Source of the DNA: Tetrastigma voinierianum | Taxonomy: Eukaryota; Streptophyta; Magnoliopsida; Vitales; Vitaceae | Assembly: GCA_016808115.1 (NCBI GenBank) | Contig: JAEQBH010004538.1 | Location: 1 to 64,000 of the forward strand | Direction of reading: 5' to 3' | Length of the DNA: 64,000 bases | Part shown: positions 11,279-22,335 of the stretch, piece after piece | How the letters are laid out: the number at the start of each line of letters is the position of its first letter | Position numbering within the stretch: the stretch's first letter is position 1 | Translations under genes and position numbers: made by a program | Notes under the pieces: model-generated | Databases searched by the model: none | What the model saw: only the letters and a program-made list of their open reading frames with translations | What the model was told of the DNA's origin: nothing

Positions 11279-11868
11279 TTAAGGCTTATTCTTGCTGGTG
11301 TTCGGCAGGTTAGTCACTAGGTGAAGTGGTTGGGCGTCGACCATGAGGTAGTACTGGCCAAGCTTGTCCCGCTTGAAGGAATAGGCAAACAACACCTCCT
11401 CCAAGCCAAGCCTAAGGTCGAGCCTCTTGTTCAATACGCACACCTCGAGGAGAACTCGAATGATGTTCACATGAACATAAACGAAGTGGATTAAGGTGTA
11501 ATTAAGAAATTTGTGAATTAGTGGGAGGAGAGGGAACCTTATCCCCTGGCTAATGTGGATTTTCGACCAGTAGATGCAGTTTATTTGCCCTTGGACCATA
11601 TATGTATAGGCTGCGAACTAGGAGCCTAAGAAAGGAAAGGCCATGTGGACTTTAGGGGGGAAGGAATACTTCTCGAGCATCTACGTGAGCTCGGAACGTG
11701 GCAGACCGGTAATAACTGCAGATTGGGATTCGTGCGAAAGAGAACTTCCCTTAACACGGGCGGCGAAAGGGGTGGTTCCTCACCCACGCAACCATCGGTG
11801 GAACGTTTTCCATGGGCCATCCTATGAGTTCCTTTGAGTCGTTGCCGGAATGGTTCTTGGGAGGACAA
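11279..11868 (-). pseudogene. Antisense accessory ORF, N-terminal 'putative gypsy-type transposon' domain
   Basis: Two minus-strand frames (11868-11626 and 11599-11279) join with one small frame break. The first gives EVLFRTNPNLQLLPVCHVPS and SIPSPLKSTWPFLS. The second gives YWSKIHISQGIRFPLLPLIH, FLNYTLIHFVYVHVNIIRVL and LVTNLPNTSKNKP. The 'RFPL-P-L---L-----H-HVN--RVL' pattern is what I associate with the plant domain Pfam calls putative gypsy-type transposon (Transposase_28). The ORF is cut at the end of the NTSKNKP block by the insert at 8757-11265. Function of the family is unknown. Confidence 0.6.
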
Positions 11869-11879
11869 GTGAGGAAATC

Positions 11880-12830
11880 ATCAGATCCAGCCAAAAAAAA
11901 AAACAAAAAACAAAAAACAAAATGGAAAGAAAAAGAAGAAGCAAGATTTTTTGAAACTTACCAAGCAAGTTTTCTTTGATCCCATAGTGTGGATAGCGAA
12001 CAAAGCGAGGGCGATAGTGAAAGAGAACTAGAGGTTAGCAAAGGCGGAGGTAGAATGCCACGAAAAATCAAATGGAAGGAGAAAGGGGAGCTATTTGAGT
12101 GAATGGGCGGATCGACGATAGAGGGGTGCATTTAATGATTTGTGCGGTTAGTGAGGGCGAGGGGCGAATCGGAATAGCAAGTGTGGCGACTTATTGTAAT
12201 GATGGTGCACGAGGACTTCCCGATGCAAATGCCCAGCTGTGTTTGGGTAGGTAGGTACGCTTTTGGTTTCTCGCCATTCAACCACTAGCGATGCGAAAAG
12301 GCTCTAGAGGGGCTAGTGGAGTAGGATAAGTTTTGGGTCACGTCTTAGGAATGAATGAAGCTACGGCGCCTGCGGTGAGAGCAAGCGAAAGAGGCCACGG
12401 CAGACAACCGGGTGATATGAAGCTGGAGCTTCGCCGGCGTGGAGACTCGAGCTAGGTAAAGCGAGATAGCGGGGTAAGCGTATCCTCGACCATCGAGGCC
12501 CTGCGCTCGGATAGACACCTCGAATAGGCGGGAAGCGTGCATATACGTCCTAAACTTAATTAACCTAGACATACATAACAGGGCAATTAATGTATAAATA
12601 AATGTATGAATATGTAATGTAAGAAAATTAAAAATAAGCTCTCTTAAATTATCCCCAATTATAGGCGTTAAGCGTCTGTACGTCAGTGGGTATAAAGGGG
12701 AGAAAGGAAAAAGAGAAGGGGATCGCTTTATTTTATTACCTGTGGCATTATCTCTCACGTTGTTACTTTGTGGGGAGATCGATTGCCTTTTACATGTCCA
12801 ATCTGCGGCCAATTAGGTAAATAGTGCAAA
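11880..12830 (-). promoter_or_regulatory. Leader and possible promoter of the antisense ORF, with 3' UTR or LTR remnant
   Basis: Read on the minus strand, a TATA-like box (CTTTATACCC) lies near 12690. A pyrimidine-rich leader follows, and then ATGGGATCAAAGAAAACTTG at about 11987, followed at once by a consensus donor, TTGGTAAGT. The next minus-strand coding sequence begins at about 11868 after a T-rich tract, as an acceptor would. This suggests the antisense ORF had its own spliced transcript. Parts of 12300-12830 may also be the 3' LTR; I could not locate its termini. Confidence 0.35.
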
Positions 12831-14960
12831 AAACAATAAAAATGCTATTAGTATATATATGAAAAAACAGCTCCCAAGTATCGAATGAAATCTCGTATCG
12901 CATAATCTTGTCTTGTCCTCGTTATATCCGATAATAACGTGTGATTAGCATTATAAATGATTGATATTATAAGATATCTGTCACGTATTAGTTGAGTTAT
13001 GTTAAATACATTAATTAATTTAAAATATTAACAACATAAATTTCATATATGTTTGGAATAATTTTTTTTTCTTCAAAAAACACATTTCAACCTTATAATA
13101 ATTAAATATCCTGTTTGTTTGAAAATTCATCTTATTATAAGATATAATCATATTATGAATAATTTTTGTTAATTATTTTTAAAATAACATTGTTTTGTTG
13201 TTAATGTAGTAGTTTAAGTAATAAAATTATTTAAAATATCTTCGATAGTTTAGTTATTAAATTTAATTTAATCATAAGCTGAAATGCAACTAAATTTTAT
13301 AAAAAAAATGATTCTTAAAATTTAAAGGATAAATAAAAAATGGAAATTGTAAATATTTAAAATATGATTCATGAAATAAAAAAAAATTCAATATTAAAAA
13401 TATGTAATTTATTTAATTAAATGCATTATATAAATTTTTCATACAAGATTAAATTAAGTATAAATTATATTAAAAGATAAGTTTAGAAATTGAAAATAAA
13501 ATAGTTAAAGCAGCCAAAGTTTAATATATTAATTATGTATTATAATAATAATAATTTTTTAAAGCAGCGCATCTTCTGAAAGAATATAGTAAAAATATCA
13601 GGTACATAGATGAATAATTGAAAATCACCGGTCGCCAAACTAATTACTTAAAGAAATTAAATAAAAATTTCGACGGTCAATTGTCAGTACTTATTAGCTA
13701 TTATGGTCGTAAGCCTGCGAGGTTAGTGAATTCTTCGATTTTATTTGGTCTTAGAATTTGTTAAATATTCAGCCAACGAAAAATTTGACTGGCATTTGAC
13801 TAGAAGTGAATTAATTTATCGGACATAATCCATATTATGAGCTCCAATCACAAGAATAATAGCTTCCCAAGCATATTTCACAAAGTTTAAAATTCTCAGT
13901 AAGGAATATTTTTATATAGTTGACTTAGATTTCACCTGTCACAAAATAAATGTGTTAAAGCACGGAAACTATGCATATTTTTTAAATGGAGCATTCAATT
14001 ACGGTTTCTTGTCCCGTTCACATTAGGCCCATGGGCTACACTAAGACCCGCTCATTACCGTGAAAGAAGTCAAAGAACAGGTTTGCTTATCGCCTTTTCC
14101 TCATCGTTTTCCATTCCCTATTATTATAAACTTGTTTCGTTTTTTAAAAAATTTATACCTTTTTTTGTATTATTAACAATTTTATTATCAATAACATACA
14201 GTTCAATCGGTTAAAATGCCTTATATCGCTAAGCGTTCCTTGAAAGTTGATTTTGATGAAAGCGGTTATTATATTAACTTTAGTTAAATAAAAAAAAAAA
14301 CAATGAATAATAAAGTGTTTACGTGATTTCATTTAGGAAAATACTTCAATATTAAATGTATTTGATAATATCCTTATTCTAGATGTTTTAATTAAACTCT
14401 TTTTTAAATAAAAAATGGACTTTATAGAGTAGAATCTTCAAATATAAAATGTATCCCATTTTTATTAAGTCTATATTAAAAATTTTACATACCCGATACT
14501 AATGTTTTAAAAAATAAAAAGTAAAATACGGCAAATCACGGCTCGGACCTCACGAGAGTGGATGGGGATGGGATGATATGTCATAAATCAATAGTAGAGT
14601 TTTAGATTAAAATAGTTAATTTAAAAAAAATTATAAAATTAGTTTTAGCACAAATTAATAAAATAATGTGTTTGAGAAATTTGTCAAATCTTATTATTAT
14701 AGACAACGATATTTGATGGTTTTAAAATATAATTATAAAATTAATCGCTGATAACGATATTTAATAAAATTAATTGCTCCCGATTATCTTTTAAATACAT
14801 TATTTTAAGTATTAATTTGGATTAAGTAATTTATAATTTTTTTAAAATCAAATAATTGAGTCTAAAACTCTCAATAGTCATACTAAAATGGTAAGCACGC
14901 TAAAAATTAAATCTTCCACAGTGTCAGATTTTGTTCGTTTGTTCGTAAGCACTACTCTAC
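12831..14960. other. AT-rich intergenic spacer
   Basis: About 2.1 kb of strongly AT-rich DNA with many A/T homopolymers and no sustained reading frame. Short less-biased patches occur at 14020-14110 and 14525-14580. I see no gene, RNA or clear transposon boundary. It lies directly upstream of a TATA box and may include promoter sequence. Confidence 0.6.
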
Positions 14961-14973
14961 ATTATCGAATATG

Positions 14974-14983
14974 TATATATATA
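14974..14983 (+). promoter_or_regulatory. TATA box of the leader exon
   Basis: The motif TATATATATA, followed by ATCTG, lies about 30-70 bp before a pyrimidine-rich leader. The AT-rich to CT-rich transition right after it is typical of plant core promoters. The downstream gene is inferred to be the ABCD1-like transporter, but another transcript cannot be excluded. Confidence 0.5.
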
Positions 14984-15004
14984 ATCTGTATAATAAAATG
15001 GTAA

Positions 15005-15282
15005 AATTGAAGGAATACCGTCTAACCCATTTCTCATCTTCTCCGACTCTCTACTTCCTCCGTATTTCTATTCCCTCTTTTCTTCTGGTCTTCCATTCGG
15101 TTCCACTCTTCCCGGGGTTCACTTCTAGGGTTTCGCTCCCTCCGATTCGAATCGCGATCAGCTCCGTTAGTAATCAGCGCGGCGGATGTTCAGTTTCTGC
15201 TTCTTTTCGAGTTTGAATGATCGTCTGATCATTGTTCCTCCAATCTAGATTTTTTCATTGTCCGGGCTATTCTTCGGATTAG
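15005..15282 (+). other. Probable non-coding 5' UTR exon
   Basis: CT-rich leader-like sequence with CTAGGGTTTCGCTCCCTCCG at about 15126 and a TTCGGATTAG|GTACG splice donor at 15282/15283. Unlike its neighbours it is not AT-rich, which is typical of plant 5' UTR exons. A short ORF (14971-15216) overlaps it but shows no known protein. The nearest downstream + strand gene is the ABC transporter with ATG at 31039, whose own leader exon has an acceptor at 30912, so a split 5' UTR is plausible. Confidence 0.5.
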
Positions 15283-16600
15283 GTACGAAACGCAACTATT
15301 TTCTTAATTTAAACGTGTGAATTTCACTGAAACGACGTGAGAGTAGCTGTTGTTTGTTTTTGTTTTATCATATTAGATTTAGCGGAAATTTGAAGTGAGT
15401 TCTTTAATATTAGTGTAAACATAATTTTTTCAGCTTAGACACTGTTATCTTTGGATGACTTGATGTACTATCTACCAGAAAAAATGCCGCTCAATTGTTT
15501 TTTCGTCCTTTTTCATTCAATAAATTTGGGAAATTATTTGTTCAGATTTATTTTTGTGCATTAATCAAGTATACTGTTCACAAAGATGCCATGCCTACCA
15601 ACATACTGTATTCTTTGAATTATTATTGTATTTGACATTGACAGCCTTTGGCCACTGTCATTGGTTTAGTTTCTTTTGTCCATCCATCTATAACTCAGAT
15701 TGGTGGTTGCGTGCTGGTTTTTTTTTTGTTCGTTTCTTTTGTTATGTGTTATGTTATAATGTCATATATGGATTGTGGAAAAAGTCGTTTTGTTTATGAA
15801 AAGATTAAATTTTATAGGTTTATAGCATATCTAACATGACTTTAAGGGCTCGTATATATTTGCTCGCGTGTGGCGATGATAATCTTTAACACAAAATCAG
15901 GGTACAGAAATAGCATGATTAAGTACACTTATAATCATCATGAGCTGCTTGCTCTTAAGCATCTTTGGTTGGTCATGCATATTATTTACTTTGTGGGAGG
16001 GAACTCTCATACTTTTCTTGTATCTTTCATAATTATTAATATACCTTTTGTTTCAGGAAAAATGCATATATACTTTGGAAGATTGTTTTCTTGGCCTTTT
16101 CAATAAAATAGAGTTGATTTAAGCTTGTAATTGAGTAAAATATGTTGGAAGTATGCACTTGTATCACTTCCTTGTTTAAATATAGCCCTAGAATTCTATT
16201 TTTAGCAAACTATTGCGTACATTATTCATCTGGCCGTGATATTGACGACATTAACATATATCAGTTTCTGCCTTTCATCAAAAAAAAAAAAAGAAATCCT
16301 GGAATCTGCATCAAAGTTGATATGATTATTTGAGCCCAGGAATTCTAATCGGATTTGTAAAGATTTGTTTCACCCACAAATATTCTACTTTATTGTCAAC
16401 GCTTACTACTTTGTCTTCTGTTGGATATCATTAGTTATAACGAATAAGTCACAAAAAGGGACACAAGAACAGAGATGAAAGGGCTTAGGGTTTATTCCAC
16501 CATGCCTTCCTACTGAACAGTAAGCAAATAATTACAGAATTGCCAACTTAATAATATTGCAACTATAAAATTTCTATTCAACAATAACATTTAAGCTAAT
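15283..16600 (+). other. Start of the putative leader intron
   Basis: T-rich plant-intron-like sequence with no coding potential. The small ORFs here are T-rich chance frames. An A-rich run after CTTTCATC at about 16275-16293 resembles the 3' tail of a truncated LINE, but I could not find a convincing target-site duplication. Confidence 0.4.
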
Positions 16601-16689
16601 CATCTATGTGGATGGCACTCCTTCATATCTCACTAAATGCACACTGGAGAATGCAAGAAATCACGAGACTTCGGAACTCCCTTTGAGCT

Positions 16690-18110
16690 TGAATGCACAC
16701 TTGAATGATGAAAGAAAGGCAAAGGGTCTGGTTTGCCATTGAAGCAAAGTCTTTTGAGCTTACTGGGGACGGGGTAGGGAGAAGGCAGAAATATGTTATT
16801 ACAGAAAGGAATAGAGGTGTGGCTGCATGGATCCGCTTTGGAGAAGAAGGGGTGCGTACATTGTTAAAGGGTGTTGAAGTGTGTTGTAAAGAAAGGTTCT
16901 GAAGCGACGAGATTGGAAGGAGAGCGAGGGTTTTCAAGGCGGAGTGTGGATCAAATAAAAATTTGGAAGATTCTTACAGTGCATGGTGAGGGATGGAGAG
17001 GGGACGAAACATAGTATTTTCTTTCCGGAAGGAAGGGGCTTTGTTAATGGATGGTCGATCCTAGTAGTGAAGTTGAAATAGATGGGGGTAAAAATGTCGT
17101 AGGAAAGGAGGAAAAATCAACAAGCAATTTTGAGCGCTTTGGGGGGTGTTCGGAGACTGGTCGCTCTTTCGCCGAAGTAGTAAAGTATCAAAGGAGAGGA
17201 GATAACACCATTTGGGTGGATACAGGTGAATCCCATCTTAGGAGCTCTTTGGGTACTTTGAAAAATTGCTTAGTGGGAAGTTGGAAAGAATGTCCGGATG
17301 CTCTCCCGTCGGCAAAGGAGGTAAGATCGTGGGCAAAGGCGATTAATGGAGAATTTGAAAGGGGTTAATGGTGGGCGTTCTTAAGCGATGATTTGATGAT
17401 TTTTGAGTTCGAAGGTCTTTGAAGAGCGAACTATGTGTTGGAAGGGGCGTAGAAGCGTTCCCGGGGAGGAAGGGTGAGATGCGGAAGATGGAACCCGGAT
17501 GCAGGTGTGTGAAGGAAAATCAGTTGAATAAGGCGTGGGTAGGATTGTAGGGTTACTGCGCATCTATGGACATGCGGCGTCTTGAGAATGATCGGGGGAT
17601 GGGTGTGGGATGCTTGACTCTTGATGAGGGACGATCGTCGGACCAGATGTGTTGTTATGGCGAGATTTTGGTGAAGGCGGAAGGAGAGGGAGGCGTCTGA
17701 TAAATATTCTATCAGGATCAAGAAGTTATGAGCTTCAGATATGGTGGGAACTGCCGACGTGGGTAGCTGGAGTTTTTCCTTCAAAAGAAGTAGACACTGG
17801 AATGTAAAACCAGGAGGGAGACGAGTGGAGTTTACGCGTTGCTCAGGGAGCGTGTAGTGGAAGGAAACGAGGCGTGTGGTGGCTTGAAGGATGATGGCGT
17901 GGGATGGGAAGTCGGATTTGGGTCTTGTTGACCATACGAATTGAGCGAGGAAGAGCATTTCCCGAGACAGGGATGTTGTGATCCCGATTGGTGAGAAGTG
18001 CCCAGATGTAAAGGGTTGGATTCACACTTGGGGAGGATACGGCGTGCGGAATACGGGCTGGGGTAGTTTAGATGGGCCAAAGCCCATCGATAAATCAATT
18101 AAAACCCTAA
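16690..18110 (+). pseudogene. L1-type LINE A, ORF1 (gag-like, DUF4283 type)
   Basis: From about 16705 the + strand reads VWFAIEAKSFEL, then YVITERNRGVAAWIRFGEEG, then LLKGVEVCCKERF, the N-terminal domain of plant L1 ORF1 proteins. The 17051-17368 frame continues with GRSFAEVVKYQRRG and SLGTLKNCLVGSWKE. Shifted frames at about 17370-17700 give DDLMIFEFEGL and RWNPDAGCV-like sequence, the RNA-binding DUF4283 core. Many 1-base frameshifts and stops are present. Downstream 17800-18110 is a decayed linker. ORF2 of the same element follows on the same strand. Confidence 0.75.
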
Positions 18111-18900
18111 GGTAGCACGTCTTCTAAATGGATCGGGGCCCAGGCTCATGTTGGGCCCAGGGGAGGTTAGAGAGGATGGATCCTCGTTCCCGAATTTCAA
18201 ACCCTAGGGCTCTAGTGGGTTGCCTACTGACATAAGGGGGGAGGAAAGGAGCGTGTTTTGGTTCTCTCAAACACAGGCGACGAATTCGCGGATTTGAGGT
18301 ACGACCAGTCTCAGTTTCTTCCCTCTACTTCTTCTCCTTCTGTTTCAGACCGACTCCTCCCCGAGTTTTTTGGTCAGGGGGGTGGGTGCGAAAAGTTTGG
18401 AGGGGGTGATTGTGGGGGTGTGGGCGAACACCTTTAGAGGTTATACCGTGACATGGCGAGATATGCAGCGGGGAGATGGGGGTGGTGGAAGAACGATAAA
18501 TGATTCAAGCACGCGGGGTGTGGGGAGAATGACCTTAGCCTCATGGGAGAGGTGTTGGCCCAAAATTTTCTAAGTTCCTAGGATTCCCAGACATAAGGTT
18601 TCAAGGAGATCACGGAGCTCATGACCCAGAACTAATTCGGAACAAAAGGCAAGGTAAGGGAGCAATGTCCACAAAGTTTGATAGAGAGGCTGAAGGAAAC
18701 TAGAGTGGAATGTGACAGACGTGGGAAGAAAGAAGGTGGAGCTCTTGGGAAGAGGGGTTGGGGCGTACCAACGGTGGTGTTTAATGAAGCTTAGAATGTT
18801 GTCATGGGCAATATTAGAGTATGACGGAGCGAAGAAAAGTGTAAGGCATTCATTAAAATGCAAAGGCGAATGTTGTTTGTTTCACGGAGTGGCGAAGGAG
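18111..18900 (+). pseudogene. LINE A, ORF1/ORF2 junction and start of endonuclease
   Basis: Sequence between recognisable ORF1 and the endonuclease. It is GC-richer than the host intron and carries only broken frames. It includes a fragment reading FLGFPDIRFQGDHGAHDPEL near 18575-18635. The ORFs on both strands here are short and not conserved. It is assigned to LINE A by position. Confidence 0.45.
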
Positions 18901-19570
18901 GTTTCTAATAGAGGATGATCAGAGTTTGGGGTGGGAAGATTTTTGGGTGGGTGGCTGTCGCGAGGGGGCGCGTCGAGGGCATCCTCATTTTACGGGATCT
19001 TTCGGGTAATTTAGTTCTTAGAAAGGAGGAAGAGAGCTAGTCTTTTATCTTGTAGATTTAAATTCTTGGGGAGGATTTCATGCGGGTTTCATCGGGGTTT
19101 ATGGTCCCACTGTGTATGGGAGGAGGGAGAATCTCTGGGAAGAGTTGGGGGCTATTAGGGGGTTATGGGGAGATCCTTGGTGCTTAGGAGGGGATTTTAA
19201 TCTGTGAAGACCTCCTAGGGAAAGAAGCAGAGAGAAGGTAGCTTCACTTTCATTGATGAGGCGCTTCTCCGGGTTACGGATGAGTTGGAGTTGAAAGACA
19301 TCCTATCTGAAGTAGGCCTTTTACTTTTGGAAGGGGGCCACTAACAATGCAAGATGGCTAGGATTGGATGAATTTTTAATTCTGGGAGTGGGATACACAT
19401 GGTTGGTAGGTGATGCGAGAATTCTTCTAGACCCGTTTATGATGGATTCTCGATATTATTGGAAGAGGGTACATGGTTGCAAATGGCCTCTATATAGATT
19501 TGAGAATATGTGGGCCCCAAAGTGGAGGTTTGAGGAGAACATTAGAGATTGGTGAGAGCTTTGAGTTCGG
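18901..19570 (+). pseudogene. LINE A, ORF2 endonuclease (EEP fold)
   Basis: In shifting + strand frames the region reads GFIGVYGPTVYGRRENLWEE, GAIRGLWGDPWCLGGDFN and later ILLDP. These are the VYGP, GGDFN and (S)DHxPILL blocks of apurinic/apyrimidinic-type endonucleases of plant L1 LINEs, which nick target DNA to prime reverse transcription. GGDFN is intact as a motif (about 19180-19200), but the surrounding frame has stops, for example right after it. Confidence 0.7.
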
Positions 19571-21120
19571 GGGACACAGTTATGTCTTTGATGGAGAAGA
19601 TTAAAGCCTAAAAGTAAAACTTCAGCGTAGAGCAAGGGGTTCTTTAGTAATGTGGATGAACAAGAAGTGCACTTATGCAGAAAAGGTAATGCTTTTGGGA
19701 TGATATTGAAAAGCGGAGACTGTAGAGGAGAGTGGAAAGGATGGAGTCTTATGGAGAATTTCAAGAAATGGGCGATCATGGAAGAAATTCGCTTGGAGGC
19801 GATCGAGAAGAAATTTGGCTCGGGAGATTGATAGAAACCTTTGGTTTTTCCACCAGATGTGAAATTCTCATAGAAAAGACAACGTAGCGGGATACGTATA
19901 GGTGACCAATGGTTAGCTAGCCTGAAAGTAAATTAGGCATTATGAAGGCTTTTAAGGAACTTCTTGGAGACCTTGGGGGCGGAGGCTGATCAATTTGAAT
20001 TTCTCTAGGCCCGAATGACATGGAGGCTTTAAGACTAGAAGTGCCTTTCACGGAAGATGAGGTTCACGTTGCTTTGGCTGATCTAAATGGGGATAAGGCT
20101 CCTGGGCTAGATGGTTTTACGGTTGCATTTTGGCAGTTTGGTTGGGATGTTGTTAAATCGGATATTATGGAAATTTGTTTAGAGATTTTCGCTGACATGA
20201 AGCTTTGTAAAAAGCAGACCAAACCTTTTATGGTTTAATTAGAAAGAGGAGGGGTTAAGGACTTGAAAGATTTTAGACCCATCAGCTTAACTGGAAGCAT
20301 TTATAAATTGATAGCAAAAGTGCTGGCTAATAGGTTGAAAAAGGTGATGAATAAATTGGTGAATTCAGCTCAAAAATGCATTTGTGAAGGAGACAAATTC
20401 TAGGTCGTCATGATTACTAATGAATTCATCGACTCCCGTGTTGAAGAAGAAGGAAAAATGGTGCTTTGTAAAGCTGGACATTGAGAAGCATATGACAAAT
20501 TAGTGGAATTTTCTCACGCGGTGCTTAGTAAAATGGGTTTAAGGAGAAGTGGTTGGGTTGGATCAAGTGGTGTATCTCCTACCTCTTTTTCGGTCATACT
20601 AAATAAGTGACCACGAAGGTTTTTCGGAGTTCGAAATTTGAGGCGGGGAGATCACTATCCCCTTACCTTTTTGTCCTGGGGATGGAAGCTTTTTCTCTTT
20701 TGGTGGGCCAGGCTGCGAGAAGGAAGGTTATTTTGGTTACAAGTTTAAGGGGAGGAGCGATAGCCTGAAGGCGAATCCACACACCTATTGTTTACTTGGA
20801 TGATACACTTGTTTTAATGTGGGATACGGAAGACCAAATGAAAAACTATCGAGGTTGGATTTTGGCTTGGTTTGGGAAGCTTATTATGGGTTGAGAATTA
20901 ATTTGGATAAAAGCTCCTTGCTACCTGTGGGTAGGGTTGAGAACGAGGAAAATTTAGCCTTGAGTTGGGTTGTAAAATTGGGTCTCTACTAGCAGAGTAC
21001 CTAGGGTTGCCTTTGGGAGCAAAATGAAAAGCTTCTAGTGTGTGGGATGGGGTAGAAGAGAGGTTTTGAAAAAGACTAGCTAACTGGAAAAGGCAATACA
21101 TTTCTAAAGATTGGAAGACT
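19571..21120 (+). pseudogene. LINE A, ORF2 reverse transcriptase
   Basis: The open frame at 20020-20238 reads LEVPFTEDEVHVALADLNGD, then KAPGLDGFTVAFWQFGWDVV, a hallmark of plant L1 reverse transcriptase. Then 20253-20400 gives KDLKDFRPISL and KLIAKVLANRLKKV. A LDIE(K) block is near 20420-20500. Near 20640-20700 there is a remnant of the GDPLSPYLF region, and at about 20787-20815 the catalytic HLLFADDT block is broken by a small indel, leaving only DDTL in frame. The enzyme is inactive. Confidence 0.8.
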
Positions 21121-22335
21121 TACTTTGATTAGAAGTAGCACATCCCGATCTACCCACCTATGTCATGTCCTTTTAGATTGCCTAGGAAAGTCAAGATTAG
21201 ATTAGAAAAATTCAAAGAGACTTTACATGGGGAGGTATGACCTTGAAAGGAGAAGATCCATACGGTCGAGTGGGATATTGTTTGCTCGAGTAAAGTGAAG
21301 GTGGTCTAGGCATTTGTAGTCTTTTAAATTTGACAAGACTCTGATAGGAAAGTGGTATTGGATTTTCTATGGAGGAAAATTAGTTGTAATTGGGGCATTA
21401 TTAGTCTAAAGTATGGTATGGAGGATGGGGGATGGTTCTCTAACACTCCTAGAGGCAGTTATGGGGTCGGTCTTTGGAAGGATATTTGCAAAGAAGTGAT
21501 TCAGATAAGGCAGAACTGTTCGATTAAGGTGGGAAATGGGTGCAAAGTTAGATTTTAGGAGGATGTCCGGTGCGGTGAAGCCCCTCTTTGCTCCTCTTTC
21601 CCTTCCCTCTATGAGGTGGCTAGCTACGAAAGGGGATAAGGTGCGAGATTTGTGGGAAGTCAGGACGGGGGGAGGTGGAACTTTAGATTCGAGGCACAAT
21701 GATTGGGAATTAGAGGCTCGAGAGATTCATATGTCTTGTTAGTACCAAAGCTTAAGCCTCTCTTTGATAGGCTTAGGTGGAATGGGCGAAGGATGGTATG
21801 TTCACCGATCCGAGTTTAGTTATGATATTTTTGGAAGGTGGGAGGCGGCCATTACTGTCAAGATGATTTGGAATCCTATTGCGCCTACAAAGGTGGGGTT
21901 TTTTGTGTGGGAGGTGTGGTGGGGGAAGATTTTGACTATGGATCAGCTTAAAAAACGTGGTTTTTCCCTTGCAAGCAGGTGTCCTTTCTGTGGGCAGACG
22001 GAAGAAGTTTTGGAGCATCTCTTTATCCACTGCCCTAAGATTTGGGACTTGTGGACTACATTGTTTTCCCTTTCAGAAGGCGGATGGGTTTGTCCCTACC
22101 TGGTCAAAGAGTTGCTAATGGGTTGGAGTTCCGACTCCTCACCGAAAAAAAGAAGCAAAGTTGTAATGACGACTCCACTTGTGTTTTGTTGGCCAGGCAA
22201 TCCGGATTGAGAGGAACAAAGTTGTATTTGAGGACATGCAGTTCGTTTGATAGAAGGCTGGATGTCCCTTTTTTTTTTGGAATAACTTTTTGGTGGGCCT
22301 TATGGATTCGATGTGTTTTCTTTTAGAAGTGTTGT
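21121..22335 (+). pseudogene. LINE A, ORF2 C-terminal part with zf-RVT domain
   Basis: The frame at 21764-22210 encodes VKMIWNPIAPTKVGFFVWEV, WWGKILTMDQLKKRGFSLAS, RCPFCGQTEEVLEHLFIHCP, the zinc-binding zf-RVT domain (Cys-x2-Cys and His-x4-His-Cys) that follows reverse transcriptase in plant L1 elements. A shifted frame continues to about 22330 with AIRIERNKVVFEDMQF. The poly(A) tail and target-site duplication are not recognisable, so the 3' end is approximate. Confidence 0.8.

Noticed and set aside
12345..12812. 155-codon minus-strand frame
   Set aside because: It overlaps the leader/LTR-like region of the Ty3 element, includes a TATA-like segment in its middle, and matches no domain I know.
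15554..16333. Several 60-81-codon frames
   Set aside because: T-rich chance frames in the leader intron, without conservation signals or splice context.
17381..18098. Long minus-strand frames (up to 175 codons)
   Set aside because: They are antisense shadows of LINE A ORF1; the + strand carries the recognisable ORF1 blocks.
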